Source: Endocalyx cinctus | Taxonomy: Eukaryota; Ascomycota; Sordariomycetes; Amphisphaeriales; Apiosporaceae | Direction of reading: 5' to 3' | Length of the DNA: 64,000 nt | Assembly: GCA_001600455.1 (NCBI GenBank) | Contig: BCKC01000003.1 | Coordinates: 3,076,315 to 3,140,314, forward strand | In this document: positions 1 to 12,817 of the stretch, in pieces | How the letters are laid out: each line of letters starts with the position of its first letter | Numbering within the stretch: the first letter of the stretch is position 1 | The notes under the pieces: model-generated | What the model was told of the DNA's origin: nothing | Database searches by the model: none | The model's input: the letters and a program-made list of their open reading frames with translations, nothing else | Translations under genes and position numbers: made by a program

Positions 1-1940
1 TGTCGGTGTATAGTAGAATCCAGTATCGCCATGATTTGCGCGTTGACTAGCACAAAACCTGGGGCTCGAGCTTTCTCAGAAAGTGGCAGATCGTTGACCA
101 TGAATTCTTCTGCCAGGATGAAATAATATTTGCAGAAGATGAAGAATAAATCCGTGTCCCTGCCGTTCCATTTCGAAATCCACGGCCCATTCCAAGGAAT
201 CCTGGATACTTGCATAGGTGGCTGTGCCTTCTCTCGCAGCATCTTCGACATTTCCCTCGCCGATGTCCAACCTAATCGCTCAACATTTGGTGGAAATAGT
301 GCAGTGATGTCATCGCCTTTGTTTTGTCGAGGGAGATTGAACTCGTTGGCCATTCGACGTATGTGTTCAGGAGTCAAAGACCATAATCGAACTAGCACGT
401 CAGCGATACCCGGTACAAAGAAGAAAGCATAGGCGCACGCCTTTCCCGCAAAATTGACAAGGCTCAAGGGAGCATGTCTCAGATTTAATTTTTCCACGAC
501 GATAATCATCTGCGCAGTTAAGTTGTTGATAAACATGGTGCGAACATTGTGTCCGGTCGATTCAGCTAGATAATCCGAATCCATAGAGCTATCCAAACTT
601 GAGGATTCATCGGACGCTCGTCGTGCCTGACGATATAAGCGTTCTTGAGGATCCCTGTCGACGAGAGGACAGAATGTCGGGACACAGTAACGCCACTCCG
701 GGCGCATCATCAGAAGGGTCACCGTATCTAGCAGGGTGGGTCTATCGACACCGGCCACCGGCTGACCAGCTTTGCCACTAAGCATATCGAGAAGACCGTT
801 CCACCATTTACTTAGTACGTTAACTCGTCGTTCCAAATTTTCAGGCTGGAGGTTTTTATTTGAGGAATGCGTCGCATATTTTCGTAAAAATGGAATTAGA
901 GCGCCTCGAACTAGATTCATTTTTAATGACGTCGATCTAGTTTGGAATCTGTTGAAATCAGTCTCGAGGCTTCTCATCACGGACCAAAGAGGGTCTTGGG
1001 CTAGTTGTCCTTTGCTTGATACACCGGCATCTTCGGGGAATGTACTATTGCTCGTCTCGGAGGCGTGAGATTTGCGAGTATCCGTAGAGGGTGGTGCAAG
1101 GCTGATGGTTGAGGAGGCGGGACTGTCCAAATCATTTTGAGTTTTACCTCTAACGAGCATACTTTGCGGTTTCTGCTTGATTTTTGAGAGGTAATTGCCG
1201 AATTTTGCCAATGATTCGGACGATTTGTTCGGTTCAGCATCGGCGGAAGATTCCGAACGTTTTCGTGAGGCAGCCCTTCTGAGTTTCATGAGGGAGCTGC
1301 TGCTGGAAGATCGCTCAAAACTAGACCGATCATCGACCGAATCTTGCATTTGGTCTGAGCTTTGACCGGGTGAAGGCGAGCGAGAAGTCGAAAGCCATGG
1401 GCGCCTAGCTAAGGAGACCAAGGACGAAGAATTTCTCGAGCGTTCTTTAAGGTTTGGGGCTGCCGACAATAATTCGGGGTCGATCTCTTCTTTTGTACTA
1501 GTCTTGTCTGATTTCGATTTTTCGGTCGCTGAATCACCAAAGTCGAGTACCGATTTCGAGGAAGACATCCAAGGTTGCGATCGAGTCAACATAGTTAACC
1601 TCTTACCCATACTATTTATCCTGGGCCTCGCGCCGGCCAATGCGTTGTCGTTACGAATGATTGTGGGCTTTTCATTTGAAGAGTTCTCTATTGTTTCGGT
1701 GGAAAGAGAGAAAGTGGTGTCAAGGTCGGAATGAAAATCGAACGAGGGTATTTCAAAGGTAGGTATGCTCGGGAGACTTTGTGTGCTTAAAGATCGACTA
1801 CGTTGTGTGGCATTTGGATCGGTGGGGGGGAGTGTATTAGAGATTGAATTCTGCGAAGTAGTGTGTGAATGAAATGAAGTTAACGATTGTAAAGACTCGA
1901 CGGTCGGTGAAACCATCACAGTCAAAGTTGGTCCTGTCAT
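1..1940 (-). CDS. DUF1765 / UPF0592 family protein, 3' end cut by window edge
   Basis: One uninterrupted frame runs from an ATG at 1940 to the left edge (about 646 codons) with no stop, so the C-terminus lies outside the window. The first 300 or so residues are Ser/Thr-rich, low-complexity and probably disordered, with basic patches such as LMKLRRAASRKR. From about residue 320 the sequence becomes ordered. It carries the signature I associate with fungal DUF1765 proteins (S. pombe C7D4.03c type): SKWWNGLLDML, then VDRPTLLDTV and MRPEWRYC near residues 375-420, followed by a helical, hydrophobic region. The family is annotated as a fungal membrane protein of unknown function. The family call is from memory of the motif. 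The frame itself is certain, and no intron is needed within the visible part. Confidence 0.8.
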   Translation of the reverse strand, partial: MTGPTLTVMVSPTVESLQSLTSFHSHTTSQNSISNTLPPTDPNATQRSRSLSTQSLPSIPTFEIPSFDFHSDLDTTFSLSTETIENSSNEKPTIIRNDNALAGARPRINSMGKRLTMLTRSQPWMSSSKSVLDFGDSATEKSKSDKTSTKEEIDPELLSAAPNLKERSRNSSSLVSLARRPWLSTSRSPSPGQSSDQMQDSVDDRSSFERSSSSSSLMKLRRAASRKRSESSADAEPNKSSESLAKFGNYLSKIKQKPQSMLVRGKTQNDLDSPASSTISLAPPSTDTRKSHASETSNSTFPEDAGVSSKGQLAQDPLWSVMRSLETDFNRFQTRSTSLKMNLVRGALIPFLRKYATHSSNKNLQPENLERRVNVLSKWWNGLLDMLSGKAGQPVAGVDRPTLLDTVTLLMMRPEWRYCVPTFCPLVDRDPQERLYRQARRASDESSSLDSSMDSDYLAESTGHNVRTMFINNLTAQMIIVVEKLNLRHAPLSLVNFAGKACAYAFFFVPGIADVLVRLWSLTPEHIRRMANEFNLPRQNKGDDITALFPPNVERLGWTSAREMSKMLREKAQPPMQVSRIPWNGPWISKWNGRDTDLFFIFCKYYFILAEEFMVNDLPLSEKARAPGFVLVNAQIMAILDSTIHR

Positions 1941-4900
1941 TATCTCATGGCAAAAGAATGGGGCGCAGAGTTGCAGGCTGGCTGACTGGCAGACTGGGTG
2001 CTGGGCCGGCGAGGCGTTGGTAAATCGGGCAGTAAAAAAGCAAGAACAAAAGGATCCCAGCGAGTTTTCTAGGTACTGTACGCAGTCATACAGTAGTAAT
2101 TAGAGAGTACCGGTGAAATGGGCTGACGATCGTTGTGCAATTCGCTGCTTTTGGTAGATTTCCTGTGGAGGGGTTATGCTGTACGCGCAAGGAATAGTGA
2201 TTCAAGGTTCACTCTAATAATGTCAAAAAGGGAAAAAGAAAAGAAAAATCACGAATTGAATGATCATCAGAAACCATGAAAAAAAAAAAAACAGAATAAA
2301 AAGTAAAATAAAAAAGAATGGAATGGAGATAAACCCGAAATCCACAATTGATCTATCGGTATTCAACTCCCATTTACTATCACTAAAGAAGAAGTAGGAG
2401 AAACAGATTTAGAAAAGAATAATAATAATAAAGATTTAAAAAGAACTGTACAAGTAAGAAGAGAATGAAGGATGAGATGCGCAGACTGGATGATTGGGTC
2501 GAGCGGGTCGACCAGGCTGGGCTGGCTGGTAGGTTACTACTGTGTATGATTTTTTTGGTGTTTCAGATAGCGTAACTGCGCAGTTCCTTGTTTTTCTTCT
2601 TCTTGAATTGTACTAAGGTATTTTGCCTCCTAATTGTAGTACCTAATTGTAGTACTGTATTATAAATACTACCTACTTTATTACATAGTATTACCTAGTA
2701 CCTAGGTATTACTTCCTTACCGCCAGCTTACCCTGCCGCCCGCCTACCTAATAGTACTTGTCGCTATCGCTAAATACAGTATTAGTTCAAGTTCTATGCA
2801 GCTAAATAGCGACATCACTAAAAAGTCCAATACTTCTAGAATTATTTAGTTAATCCCAAATCCCCCCCTGAGATACGTAACATTATGTTCTGGCCCAGAT
2901 AATAATAGATAGTTATCTTTGGTTAAATGTTTTATAACTTCAGCTCATTATTTATATATATGTATATATATTTACGTAGTAGCTTTTTTTTCACTACCTC
3001 CTGAATATGAAAACTCAAAGGTTGAGTACACACGGTAGGTTTATTTCGCCGTTGAGCGGCCTCTGTCCGAGTGGTCTGACGGGGTGATGGTGACATGTCA
3101 ATTATATATCTTATATAGGTAAAGCTGATGCCGATGATGGGCAGCTGATGATTCTGATCGGCTATTATCTCCACAAAATTACTCTACAAGAACATATCTT
3201 TCTCCTGATTCTCCCAGCTAACTCCTTTTAATTAATATAAAATATACACAGGTCCTGGACAGGGTCTATATGTACGGAGTATACATAGTATGTACAAAGT
3301 ATGAAATATGAAATGGAGGTGAGCGATTCGTACGGTTCCTCGGTATCGACCACTCTCCGACACCAATATTTACTTTACCCCCGAGACTTACATAGTATTT
3401 TACTTTATGGTGGGATATAACAAGGATTAAGAAGAGTCAAGGAGGCTGCGACAAGGCTAGATATCATCATCCTATTAACAATATATACCCGTCTGCTTGG
3501 GATGATTAAATCGTCCGGTCAATCGATAGCTCAGGACTAAGTTATTTATTGCTGCTGTTTTTGCACTTGTCATTCCGACGGCTACTGTAGGTACTATTGT
3601 ATACTCCGTATGAATATGCCAAGTGAGTAATGACGACAAGTTTCTTAGTGAAGTGTAGACCTACCTAGGCATACTTCAGTTGATTATTATTGTTATTATT
3701 CATATTAATCTATTAATCTTCTCCCGTCCCCCCTTGAATAGTGCATGTGTATAGTATATGTGTGTGCATGTATGTGTGTGCGTGTGTATATATATGAAAC
3801 TCTCTATATTGTCGCAATTAGTAGAACGATAGCCGTAAACAGTCAAATGACCAATTGAATAACCAGAGTAAACTCAGAATACCTATCACCTTACCTTATC
3901 TTTGAAAATACATACCGTGTAGTATACGTTTTACGTATCCTAACTTACTATGTAGATGGGATTCTTCGAAATCTTGAATTTTCCCATGCTTTAAAGCACG
4001 GGTCGAAGCAGGGGGTTAATATTGCGCTGCCCAAAAAGGGAAATCTACTACGTCATTAGCGCGTCTTACTCGTGATTATGGTTCAATCCATTGGCTTGAC
4101 TCCTTCTTATGTACTCTGTACTCCTTACACAGTATATACCAAAAACAACCAAACCACCGGAAAAAATGTACGCAGATAAGACGTCTATTCTACATTTACA
4201 GTGTCAGGCATTGGACAGACTAGAATCTTAAGATATCAGAAAGGAGAACGAAGGAATTAAACGATACGGTTTCTCAATTGTTTATTTTTTTTTAACGATG
4301 ACTAATAGGAATTTATTCCATTCTACAGGTCTACGGCGCGCTTAACTCTGTTTGTTATTGCTTCGTCAGCGCTTAGAGCATCCTTCATATCCATCTCTTT
4401 GAATCACGAAAGTCGGTCTATATTTGATAGACTCAAATGTCAGCTATATAGCTACGTCCGTCCATACGAGAATACTATTCTAGGGCGATGCAGCACCTAC
4501 ATAGTACATGAGAATGTCCACTTTATCTACACGTGGCTGGCCAGTTTGTTTCTACATTGTCGAAGTGAAGCTAAACTTTTCTAGCACGAACCCCCGAGCC
4601 GCGATGAATCAATGTCCTTTCTAAGCTAGGAAATCGTTTGTGCTCTCTGATCTTTGATTGGTCAATTTATTTCATACCGCTATGTGGATACGCAAGATAA
4701 AGATCCTTCCCTTCGGTGCTTATAAGTATCCATACACCCAAGTATTTATGAGGCTATACCCATTCCTACTAGAGTACAGATCCTTTTCCGGAGCTGTCCA
4801 GCCGAGCTCAGTTAAAGCCTCACTTTTCAACCGGTGCCCAGGTTAGGCTAGGTTATAATACAAGCTATCGTAGTATACCTCGGACGCATATTTTAATGAA

Positions 4901-5300
4901 TAATTCTCCACTATTCTGCGTTTTACACTCCTGAGCATCACGATTGGGTTACTGTTAGGTGTAAAAAAAGGTAAACCTGCTCTTGAGTCTTTATTCTCGA
5001 GCCTATAAACACTATGGATTCACCGGTCAAGATCTAAAAATATTCTTCTCGTGCCTTCTAGACCTTCGATAAACACACACACATACACACATACATGCAC
5101 ACTCGGTAAATATGTATGTATATATAAATTGGCACTAACAACAATTTCGAGTCAGGGGTTTCCCCTGAAATGCTCTAAATAAGCGAGGCGTGCTGTGATG
5201 TAAAGCGTTTCAGCTTTCCACTCTCAAGTACATGATAGACGAATATCATTTCATCTTGCACTTAGGCCTCGCACGTCTTCAGCCCCATTTGATGGATTAT
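1941..5300. other. gene-free AT-rich intergenic DNA
   Basis: I see no credible coding frame on either strand. The first 300 bases are the presumed 5' leader and promoter of the leftward DUF1765 gene. Further in are runs of TACCTA/TAGGTA-type sequence (about 2620-2760), TACGGAGTAT at 3273-3282 and ATACTCCGTAT at 3601-3611, and a TG-rich microsatellite near 3746-3795. A CA-rich tract of the opposite sense lies near 5074-5102. Confidence 0.6.
3746..3795. repeat. imperfect TG/TA microsatellite
   Basis: The stretch is an interrupted run of TG and TA dinucleotides (repeated gtgtgtg, tgtatg and tatata units). It lies in gene-free DNA, and no function is inferred. Confidence 0.7.
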
Positions 5301-8300
5301 CGTGCATCGCCGCTTGTATAATTTTTCTAGCGGTTCTAGCCACGATATCCTGTAGGAAGAACTATTCGCAATCTAGCCAAAATCTCCTCTCGATGAATGG
5401 ATCGTATAATCCCAGATGTCATTTCAAGAGGGTGAGATAATGTTGATCCGAGTGCGAAAGAGTATCGGCCCAGTCTAGAGCCAATCTGCTGCGTCATTCA
5501 TTCTGTAATCCGGAGCAACATGCATTATTCGGGAGATGATGTGTTTCTTGACATAATAAGACAGCCATGTGAATATACCGCATCATCAACTCATCATGTC
5601 ACTCTACTAGCACCCTCTTTCTTGTATAGAGAGTGAGGTGGTGACATTCTGACGCTGCCACTTTGAGGGCTGCTCGATCGGTTCGAGGTAAATCCATGTA
5701 TGCCATCCACTCGGGACCGACGCCAATATAATTTCAGACTCTCTGGTTTTGTCACGGAGATGTCGGAAGCGCCAGCTAAGGGGCTAGTCCGAGATCGCGA
5801 GCATCGGCGCCATGGGAGCTCGCGGCAGCCTCAAATATTTCATAGTCTGCCTAAATGTCATCTTTCATACCAGCCCAATCAGGTAGAGCTTTCGCCGGCC
5901 TGTCATTGCCTAGTTTCCACAGAGAGTGAAGCTATGTTCCTTTTTTTTTTTTTTTTTAAACTGAGTGGAACGGAAGCATAGCCATCTCTGGTACTGCGAA
6001 GCGCTCCCACTAATACCTGCTAGGGTCAATATACCACTACCGGCTACCCTAAGAATAACTAAAGCAATAATTACCTCTATAGATAGAGAGGCTATCTCTC
6101 CTTCCGAAGGAGGGATAAGGAAGACTATGGACCAATAGTCACGCAATTCGGCAATTGATACTAATGATACACATTGCCCAGCTTCTAACCTCTATATACC
6201 TCGGGAACGCTCCACGCCTCAACATCGTTCCATAGCTCCTAAAGACAGGGCTTTGACGTCTTTCAGCTAGATACTACTTCATAGGATAGCGTATTTATTA
6301 GCGCCCCTTTATTCTGCTGTACTTTGATAATATTGACGTCCAGCTGCTGCAACGCGAGACGTAAGTTTTCTAAGCCACCTCGTCCGCGAGTTGAAAATCT
6401 CGACCTCGCGATATATAAGTAGTATCGAATAGGCACATGTATATGTATAAACGCCGTTAATGAGAGTGAAACGATCTCTTTATTTCAAGAAATAAACATA
6501 TTAGATTTTCTTATGGCACAAGCACCCTTTGTTGGCGGACTAATTACTGATCGGCTGATTTACCTATACCGTTTCCCAGGTAAACCCATATTTACCTTCG
6601 CGTACCGGTTGGTAATCTAGCCACGATGGCCTAAACAGCGACACAACGTTTAAATTGAAGAGGTAGATGGTTTCATAGACACTGATCACATAATCTAAAG
6701 CCACGAGATAACACAGCTGCCTTATATCAGGTGCCCTTCTGGCTGTTTAAAAAGGGGAGAGTGGAGATTGGAGGTTGAGGATTAATAGAGATGCCACGCC
6801 ATCGAAATCTTGCCATTGCGTTCAATTCAACTACTAAGCCCATTTCCTTCTCGGATAGGCGCTCCACGGCCAGTTACGGCCAATAACAAATCTGCCTCTT
6901 CTGTAATGTTCGATATACACCTCCTCCAGGGCCTATCTTGTTAGAGTGGTTCAAATGACCCCCAGGTACGAGGGCCTTTCATCATATACATCCTTCGCCT
7001 TTGAAGTTCTACGTACCCCCGACGAATCTACAGGGAAACAGACTGGGAAAAAGAGATAAATGAGGCTTGCACCACGTCAACAAGATATAACCCGACCCCA
7101 GAAGAGCTTATATGCTGGCCTCAGGAACTTACCGGTTGAAATTTGGAGGATAGGCTATTGTGTCGATCTAGTCTTCCAGCAGTATATCAGGGGTCCTAGT
7201 TATCGCATAGTCTAAGATGCGTGCCTACGTCTGCCCTCTGGGTAGCCCCCGCAGAATACGTCTATATAAATAGAGAGCCTTCGTCTTGACGATAGAATAG
7301 AAAGATTCAAAATCAATATAACAGTTATTCGATTGTTAAACCATACCCCTGCCTCACTGCTAGGCTCTGTCTACGTGACTGCGCTACCCTATACTCCAGC
7401 CTAGCCCCATTCTCTCACGCAGTATCACAGCTAAAAGGCCGCAGGGACAAAGCGATAGGGGAGGTTTCCCTAACTTCGTTACATAATCGGTGCTTATTAT
7501 TACTCCTCCTGAACTTTATCATGATCCTAGCTTTGATACATGAACATTGAAGAGTGCGTCACTTGCTTTGATGGGGATGATATCTTCCAAATCAAGGCAC
7601 TTGCTGATGAGTTTGAAGAAAATACGGGCTTAGTCCCTCGCCTAGTTGGCCGTGGTATAAGGAAATTTGTGTGATGATCCAAGTATTTTCTGTTCCTTAT
7701 CAATTCTAGGCATGTAGTTTTGTTACGAGATAAAGTAGCGGTAGGTAACCAGCAACTACGTCAGTATGTGCAATGTAGCTAGCTCATCCTTTTATACATA
7801 GTATGAGGTGAAAAGCAGGAACCAATACCGTTTCTCACATGAAATGTTTTTATCATATCGGTACCTGATAGCCTATCTTGACTCTGATGGCACTCGTGAT
7901 TAAAGTTTCTAAAAGGTATCGTGGCGCTACTCTAAAGTGTCTTTGTGGTTGGGTTACCATTGATCCGTCCATGATATCGCGAGATTTTCGGCTTAGCTAA
8001 CTTATTTTCAAGAGCAGTTGGTGCCAGATGTTTGGAGCACGGCTCTATATTGCTGGGAGAGTAGAGGCCGATCTCGAAACCTATATCTCCCCAACCCCTC
8101 GGTGCTGAAGACCCCACAATAGATACCAACTTGACGTGTCAATATAGTTTTTTCTCCCCTATTTCCCCCCTTAATCTCACCCTATCTCGTAAGATTCCAG
8201 ACCGAGGTGGCAGTATACTTCAAATTTGATTCTCAAACATATACACTGGCTCGATCGCTCTCTCGAGGCATGATGAAATCAGCACGAGATAGTCGAAGTT

Positions 8301-8500
8301 AATATCCTCGATCATCGATTTTCATCCATTATAAACTATATGATAGACGATAGCACCGCTACGGCTTAGAAGCAATTCCGTATATGGCACTAAAGAGCGG
8401 CCAGTACAGGATCGCATCAACCTTCGGGCCTTACTGAATAGAGTAGGGTTCCTGTACGACTGAGATCTGCTATTATTGAACTAAAAAAAAAAAAAAAAAG
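5300..8500. other. possible degraded relic, no intact gene
   Basis: This stretch looks less AT-simple than its flanks and contains short patches that read like protein, broken by TAA/TAG/TGA every few tens of codons in every frame. Examples are 5900-6150 and 7440-7680. I cannot recognise a reverse transcriptase, integrase or transposase motif, and I could not find flanking LTRs or terminal inverted repeats by eye. A mutated transposon copy, for example one worn down by repeat-induced point mutation, would look like this. Unconstrained DNA is equally possible. Confidence 0.25.
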
Positions 8501-9282
8501 CTTTTTTTCGAAGATACTAGATCACCGTGTCGAAGATCTCGCATGTCAATGGCGGGATTTTTTCCTAAATTTCTCAAGAGTAAGTTTTGTTAGATCGAAT
8601 ATATGATGTATTTTGGACAGGGCTGGCAATAGTGGATCTGTTTCAGAGAGAAATGAGGTTTATCGACTTTGACTATTTACAGATTCAAGGTAAAAGAAAA
8701 GAGTACTAGAATTATAGATCGGCAGGGTATAAAAAATATCTCCCGCAAGAGTTGGGTTCGCGGGCCAAGGAGTCAGCGCAGTAACAGTAAGCCGAATATA
8801 GGTAGAACTTGGTCCATTTGAATGTCTTCAAACCATCAAGAGCCTACAGGCTACACCTGCCAATGAACATAAGAGCACAAGCCACCTCAGAAGGCACGGT
8901 ATATGGTAAAAAAGGGGAGAAGAGGCGGTGGCTTGGAGAAGGTGACTAAAAGAAGGAGAACATCTAGACCTGGCCCGGTCTGGTCAAACATTTTTCTTGC
9001 TCTTTTCTTTTGTTAACATTTTTTAATAATGCTACAATATCTGATAGGTTGAAAAGAAATGAAAAAAAGGTCATTTCCACTGGTTATCATGATCCTACTA
9101 GGTTAAAATAGAGACGAAAATAAAGCTCATATGTACAGTATAACATTAAAAGACCTAGCCTGTGAATTTGGCCTTGGCAATACTTGATGAACTATTATTA
9201 CACAGGCTCTTGACGTCAGGCGAAGAGCTAAACCAAAGAGATTCTGTACGAAGTATCAAATGTCAAACTTGTTCCCAGATAC

Positions 9283-9308
9283 TTTTTTTTTTTTTTTTTT
9301 TTTTTTTT
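9283..9308. repeat. T26 homopolymer
   Basis: Twenty-six consecutive T residues in gene-free DNA. The length may be inexact because sequencers misread long homopolymers. Confidence 0.85.
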
Positions 9309-10640
9309 ATAAATATTTGTATATAGTGCTCAACTCTTGGGGATTCTTCTTAAACCACCTCAACGGTTTCCAGAGAGATTTGAGGACAATCTCGGCCGCG
9401 TAAACGGGGAATGGCGTGTTTGGGGTTGTGGCTGACGGAGGAGTAGGTTATCAAGATTTATACTCGTGTATATACACGTTTTCGGTACTTACGGCAAGTG
9501 AGATAACAATGCATCCATGGACGGATACTCGTGGACCTCCATCCATGAATGTGAGACAAGTTATCACGTGATGCTAAGCCATCGGAGTATTAGTATCCAA
9601 CTGCGCAGTACGAGGTGACAACGGTGTCTTTCAGGGTCTATCTCATCAGTCAGGTACGATACCGAGACCAACCAACGGCAAGAAGAATAAGACGATAAGG
9701 CTATATACTACATTAGTTAACCGTGGAACAGGTGCATGCTACAGTATTTGTGGGGATAAACTAGACAGGGGTTCCGTTCGCTACATGACAGCTACGCTAC
9801 GGTACTGTATAAGAAGTACTTGTGTATACGAAGTATTATGTATATAAGATAGGACCTATAGGATTGAGTATGATGGTAATATAGCACAAGTAAGCAATAA
9901 TTGCGACACCATTTGCCGGCGTTCTCCATCATAGTACGTAGTATGGAGCTACGAGATATTAGTTTTTAAACTCGTAGCTTAATATAGAAGATATAGTACG
10001 AGTATACTTGTAGATGATAAATACTACGTATTAGTTGCCACTTATAAAAGAGGTAAGAGGGGAAGTGGGAGGGGAAAGAAGAGGAAGAAGAGGAAGAAGC
10101 AAAGAAAGGTAAGTATTGATTATCATTCTAATTGATAGACTCAGCATAACTCGCGAACCTTTTACCTCTACCACTAATCACGAATAGTCCCGAGTTCTAG
10201 TGTAAAAGCTGATTGAGATAATTGTAGAATAAGTATATTTCCTATGTCTTAGGCCCCGGATGCGTACAGGGGAATTTTATATATATTAGGTGTAACAAAC
10301 TTGGTCGAAATACAACGGGTTAGAATCAAGTTAATAATTAGGTAGCGTACCCGAATACCTGAATCTTCTGTATTACAGTAGGTTAGTACACCTAGGTACT
10401 CCGTATTAATCTTGAAATTACGTACACCTAAACGGGTATTCTGTAGGGTTAGTAGGTACTAAGTACACTATTTTTGTATTTTTGTGTATGACAGAATATG
10501 TCACTTTCTCTATCTCCTTCTCTCTGTGTCTCTTCCTCTCTATCTCTCTCTTTTTTCCAAACTCTTTTTTTTTTTTTTTTTAATGCATGGAGAAATGTGT
10601 CGCGGCACTTACCGGGACATGGATATACTCGTAATACATA

Positions 10641-10669
10641 GGCTTGCTGGCTTGTTGGCTTGCTGGCTT
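10641..10669. repeat. 8-bp tandem repeat, GGCTTGCT x3.6
   Basis: The unit GGCTTGCT is repeated head to tail, with one C-to-T change in the second copy. It lies about 520 bp upstream of the Zn2Cys6 gene start. Confidence 0.7.
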
Positions 10670-11185
10670 TTGATCCATCATCCCTATACTACTCTACTGT
10701 GGCACACTAAATAGCAGATCAAAGCCCACTACGCTACTGTGCTAAAGACAACTAGCAAGTGATATTATTGGAAGCACCCGCAGATTATGCAGATTTAGAC
10801 ACTTTATTGCCTGTAGGCCTTAAAAAACAAACTCCTTACCAACTCCGCTTCTGATGTGACGGTTAACAGTTCAACAAAAACCCGAGGGGAAATCGTACGT
10901 AGTAATAAGGAAATATTGACTTTGCTTACAAGTACTTTTGCTATCTTTGAATTATACTGCTTAATTCTTAATTCGATTTTTTTCTTTATTCCTCTCACAC
11001 TATTGTATTTAACTCCATCTAAGGGAAAGAAAAATAAAAGACCGTTACTTATATAACCCTAAGGATTTTTTTTGTTTATTATTATGGAATCGTACTCGAG
11101 TAGGAATTTAATTTAATCCAATTGAATGAATGACTAACATATTATTTAATTAAAAAAACAAAAACAAAAACAAACACCTAACACC

Positions 11186-11281
11186 ATGCCTCCACGAAGA
11201 TCACATAAGAAATCACGAGCGGGTATGTATTATCATTTCTATTATATATATCTTATATCTGTATATATCCATATATATATA

Positions 11282-11312
<31 letters not shown>

Positions 11313-12817
11313 TTGTATTGATATTGATATATATACCCTATGAATCCTTATACTAAACCAGTAATCAAATTTCAGGCTGTAGGCGATGTAAAACGAGAAA
11401 GATTAAATGTGATGAGGTTCATCCGCGTTGTGGCAATTGTTCAAAACATGGGGTTGCGTGCGATTTTGAGAACCCGGAAATATGGGAAACGTTGTCGCCT
11501 CCCGATAGCACAACTTCTTCCCATCCCGCCAGATCTTCCTCTTTTACCGATTCCGTTCAGGTACCGCCCGCTTCCGCGAGCGCATCTCTACCCTTGTATC
11601 GGAATCCAGAAGAGCCCATCCCCTTAAGCTCCAGCGCTAAGAAAGACCGAATGATGGAGCTCAGGCTGCTTCATCATTACACCACCATAACATGCCAAAC
11701 CCTCGCCATAGACTCTCCCGGAAGCGTCGAGATATGGCGAGACACCGTTCCTACCTTGGCCTTTGACGGCGCTAACTTCCTCACCGATGCCTTGCTGGCC
11801 GTCGCCGCTCTGCATCTGAGGTCGCTTGCTCCCCACGACCACCGGCTCATCCGCGCGAGCCACTCCTATATGGCTTCTACCTTGTCGGAATACGGCGCGA
11901 GTCTGAACAAGGGCATTAACCAGGGCAACGCGGAAGCCCTGTTCCTTACCGCATCTCTTATCGCCTTCCTGTCTACCGCCTCGAGAGTATTCGCGCGGGA
12001 AGACGGGATCGATTCCAAGGAGCGGACAACCGGATACGCTTTACCGCTATCCTGGTTCCATTCGTTCCAGGGCGTCAAGGCCGTCGTAGCTTCGAGCTGG
12101 CACTATCTGCGCCACAGCAGCGTCGTTATCCCCATCATCGAATCCCAGCCGGCTCTTAGCCTGAACATGTGCCAGGACAGCGTCTCTTTCTTTAGCGACC
12201 TCTTGACCGGCGTCGAGGAGGAAATCAGCGGCGAGCCCGAGGCAATTCGGTTTATCACGCGTCAGGCTTATCACCACGCCGTCGCCGTCCTCGACTGGGC
12301 CCACAAGATTCCCCGCACGGGAGCACCGCTCATCTTCCTCGCCACCGTATCCCGCCGGTTCGTCGAACTCCTGCAGATAAGGCGGCCGCGGGCTCTGTGC
12401 ATACTGGCGAGTTATTTCGCCCTACTAAAATGTCTCGACGGCGTCTGGTTCCTGAAGGGGGTATCGCGCCGGGAGATCATGGGGATCGTCTCCCTCTTCG
12501 ACCCGGACGACGAGGAGTGGTGGCCGCGCCTGCAGTGGCCGGTGAAGATCGCCATGTACGAAGGGGACGCCATACCGCCCGAGGTCTGGGGCGCCGACCC
12601 GGTCTTCGAGAACTCGGCCCACGAGGAGGCGAGCCGGGAAAACGGCACCTTCGTCAGCCACATTGAGATACTGAGCAAGATGTTCACGGCTATGCAGAAC
12701 GTGCCGAACGATATGGTGGATCCGCTCGACCTCGTGCAGCACCAAACGACTATATTCCAGGAGAAGGCGACGGGCCAGAAATCGGTGTCTACGGATATAC
12801 CGCCGCCCACTATCTAG
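11186..12817 (+). CDS. Zn(II)2Cys6 transcription factor, UPC2-like architecture
   Basis: Exon 1 is 11186-11222, the intron 11223-11375 (GTATGT...TTCAG), and exon 2 runs 11376-12817, giving 492 aa. The splice joins MPPRRSHKKSRAG to a perfect binuclear cluster: Cys14, 17, 24, 31, 34 and 41 in the spacing C-x2-C-x6-C-x6-C-x2-C-x6-C. A basic stretch (RRSHKKSR) precedes it, and a Ser/Pro linker and a helical fungal-specific regulatory domain follow from about residue 90 (ELRLLHHYTTITCQTLA, then DALLAVAALHLRSLAP). This layout is typical of sterol-uptake-control (UPC2/ECM22)-like regulators of the Fungal_trans_2 group. The real targets cannot be read from sequence. The intron is a (TA)n-rich microsatellite. 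Exon 2 is much richer in GC than its surroundings, as expected for real coding sequence. Confidence 0.9.

Larger units (their letters stand above)
8500..11185. other. gene-free AT-rich DNA upstream of the Zn2Cys6 gene
   Basis: No credible gene is visible. The stretch holds a T26 run (9283-9308), a 14-bp perfect palindrome near 9466-9479, a TACTCCGTAT motif (10397-10406), a CT-rich tract (about 10500-10580) and an 8-bp tandem repeat (10641-10669). The last 25 bases before 11186 are A-rich with CAAAAA units, which suits a short fungal 5' leader for the downstream gene. Confidence 0.55.

Noticed and set aside
3746..5102. TG-rich tract at 3746-3795 and CA-rich tract at 5074-5102 as arms of an inverted repeat bounding an element.
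   Set aside because: Only the simple dinucleotide core matches (about 18 nt). Flanking bases do not pair, and nothing inside looks like a transposon.
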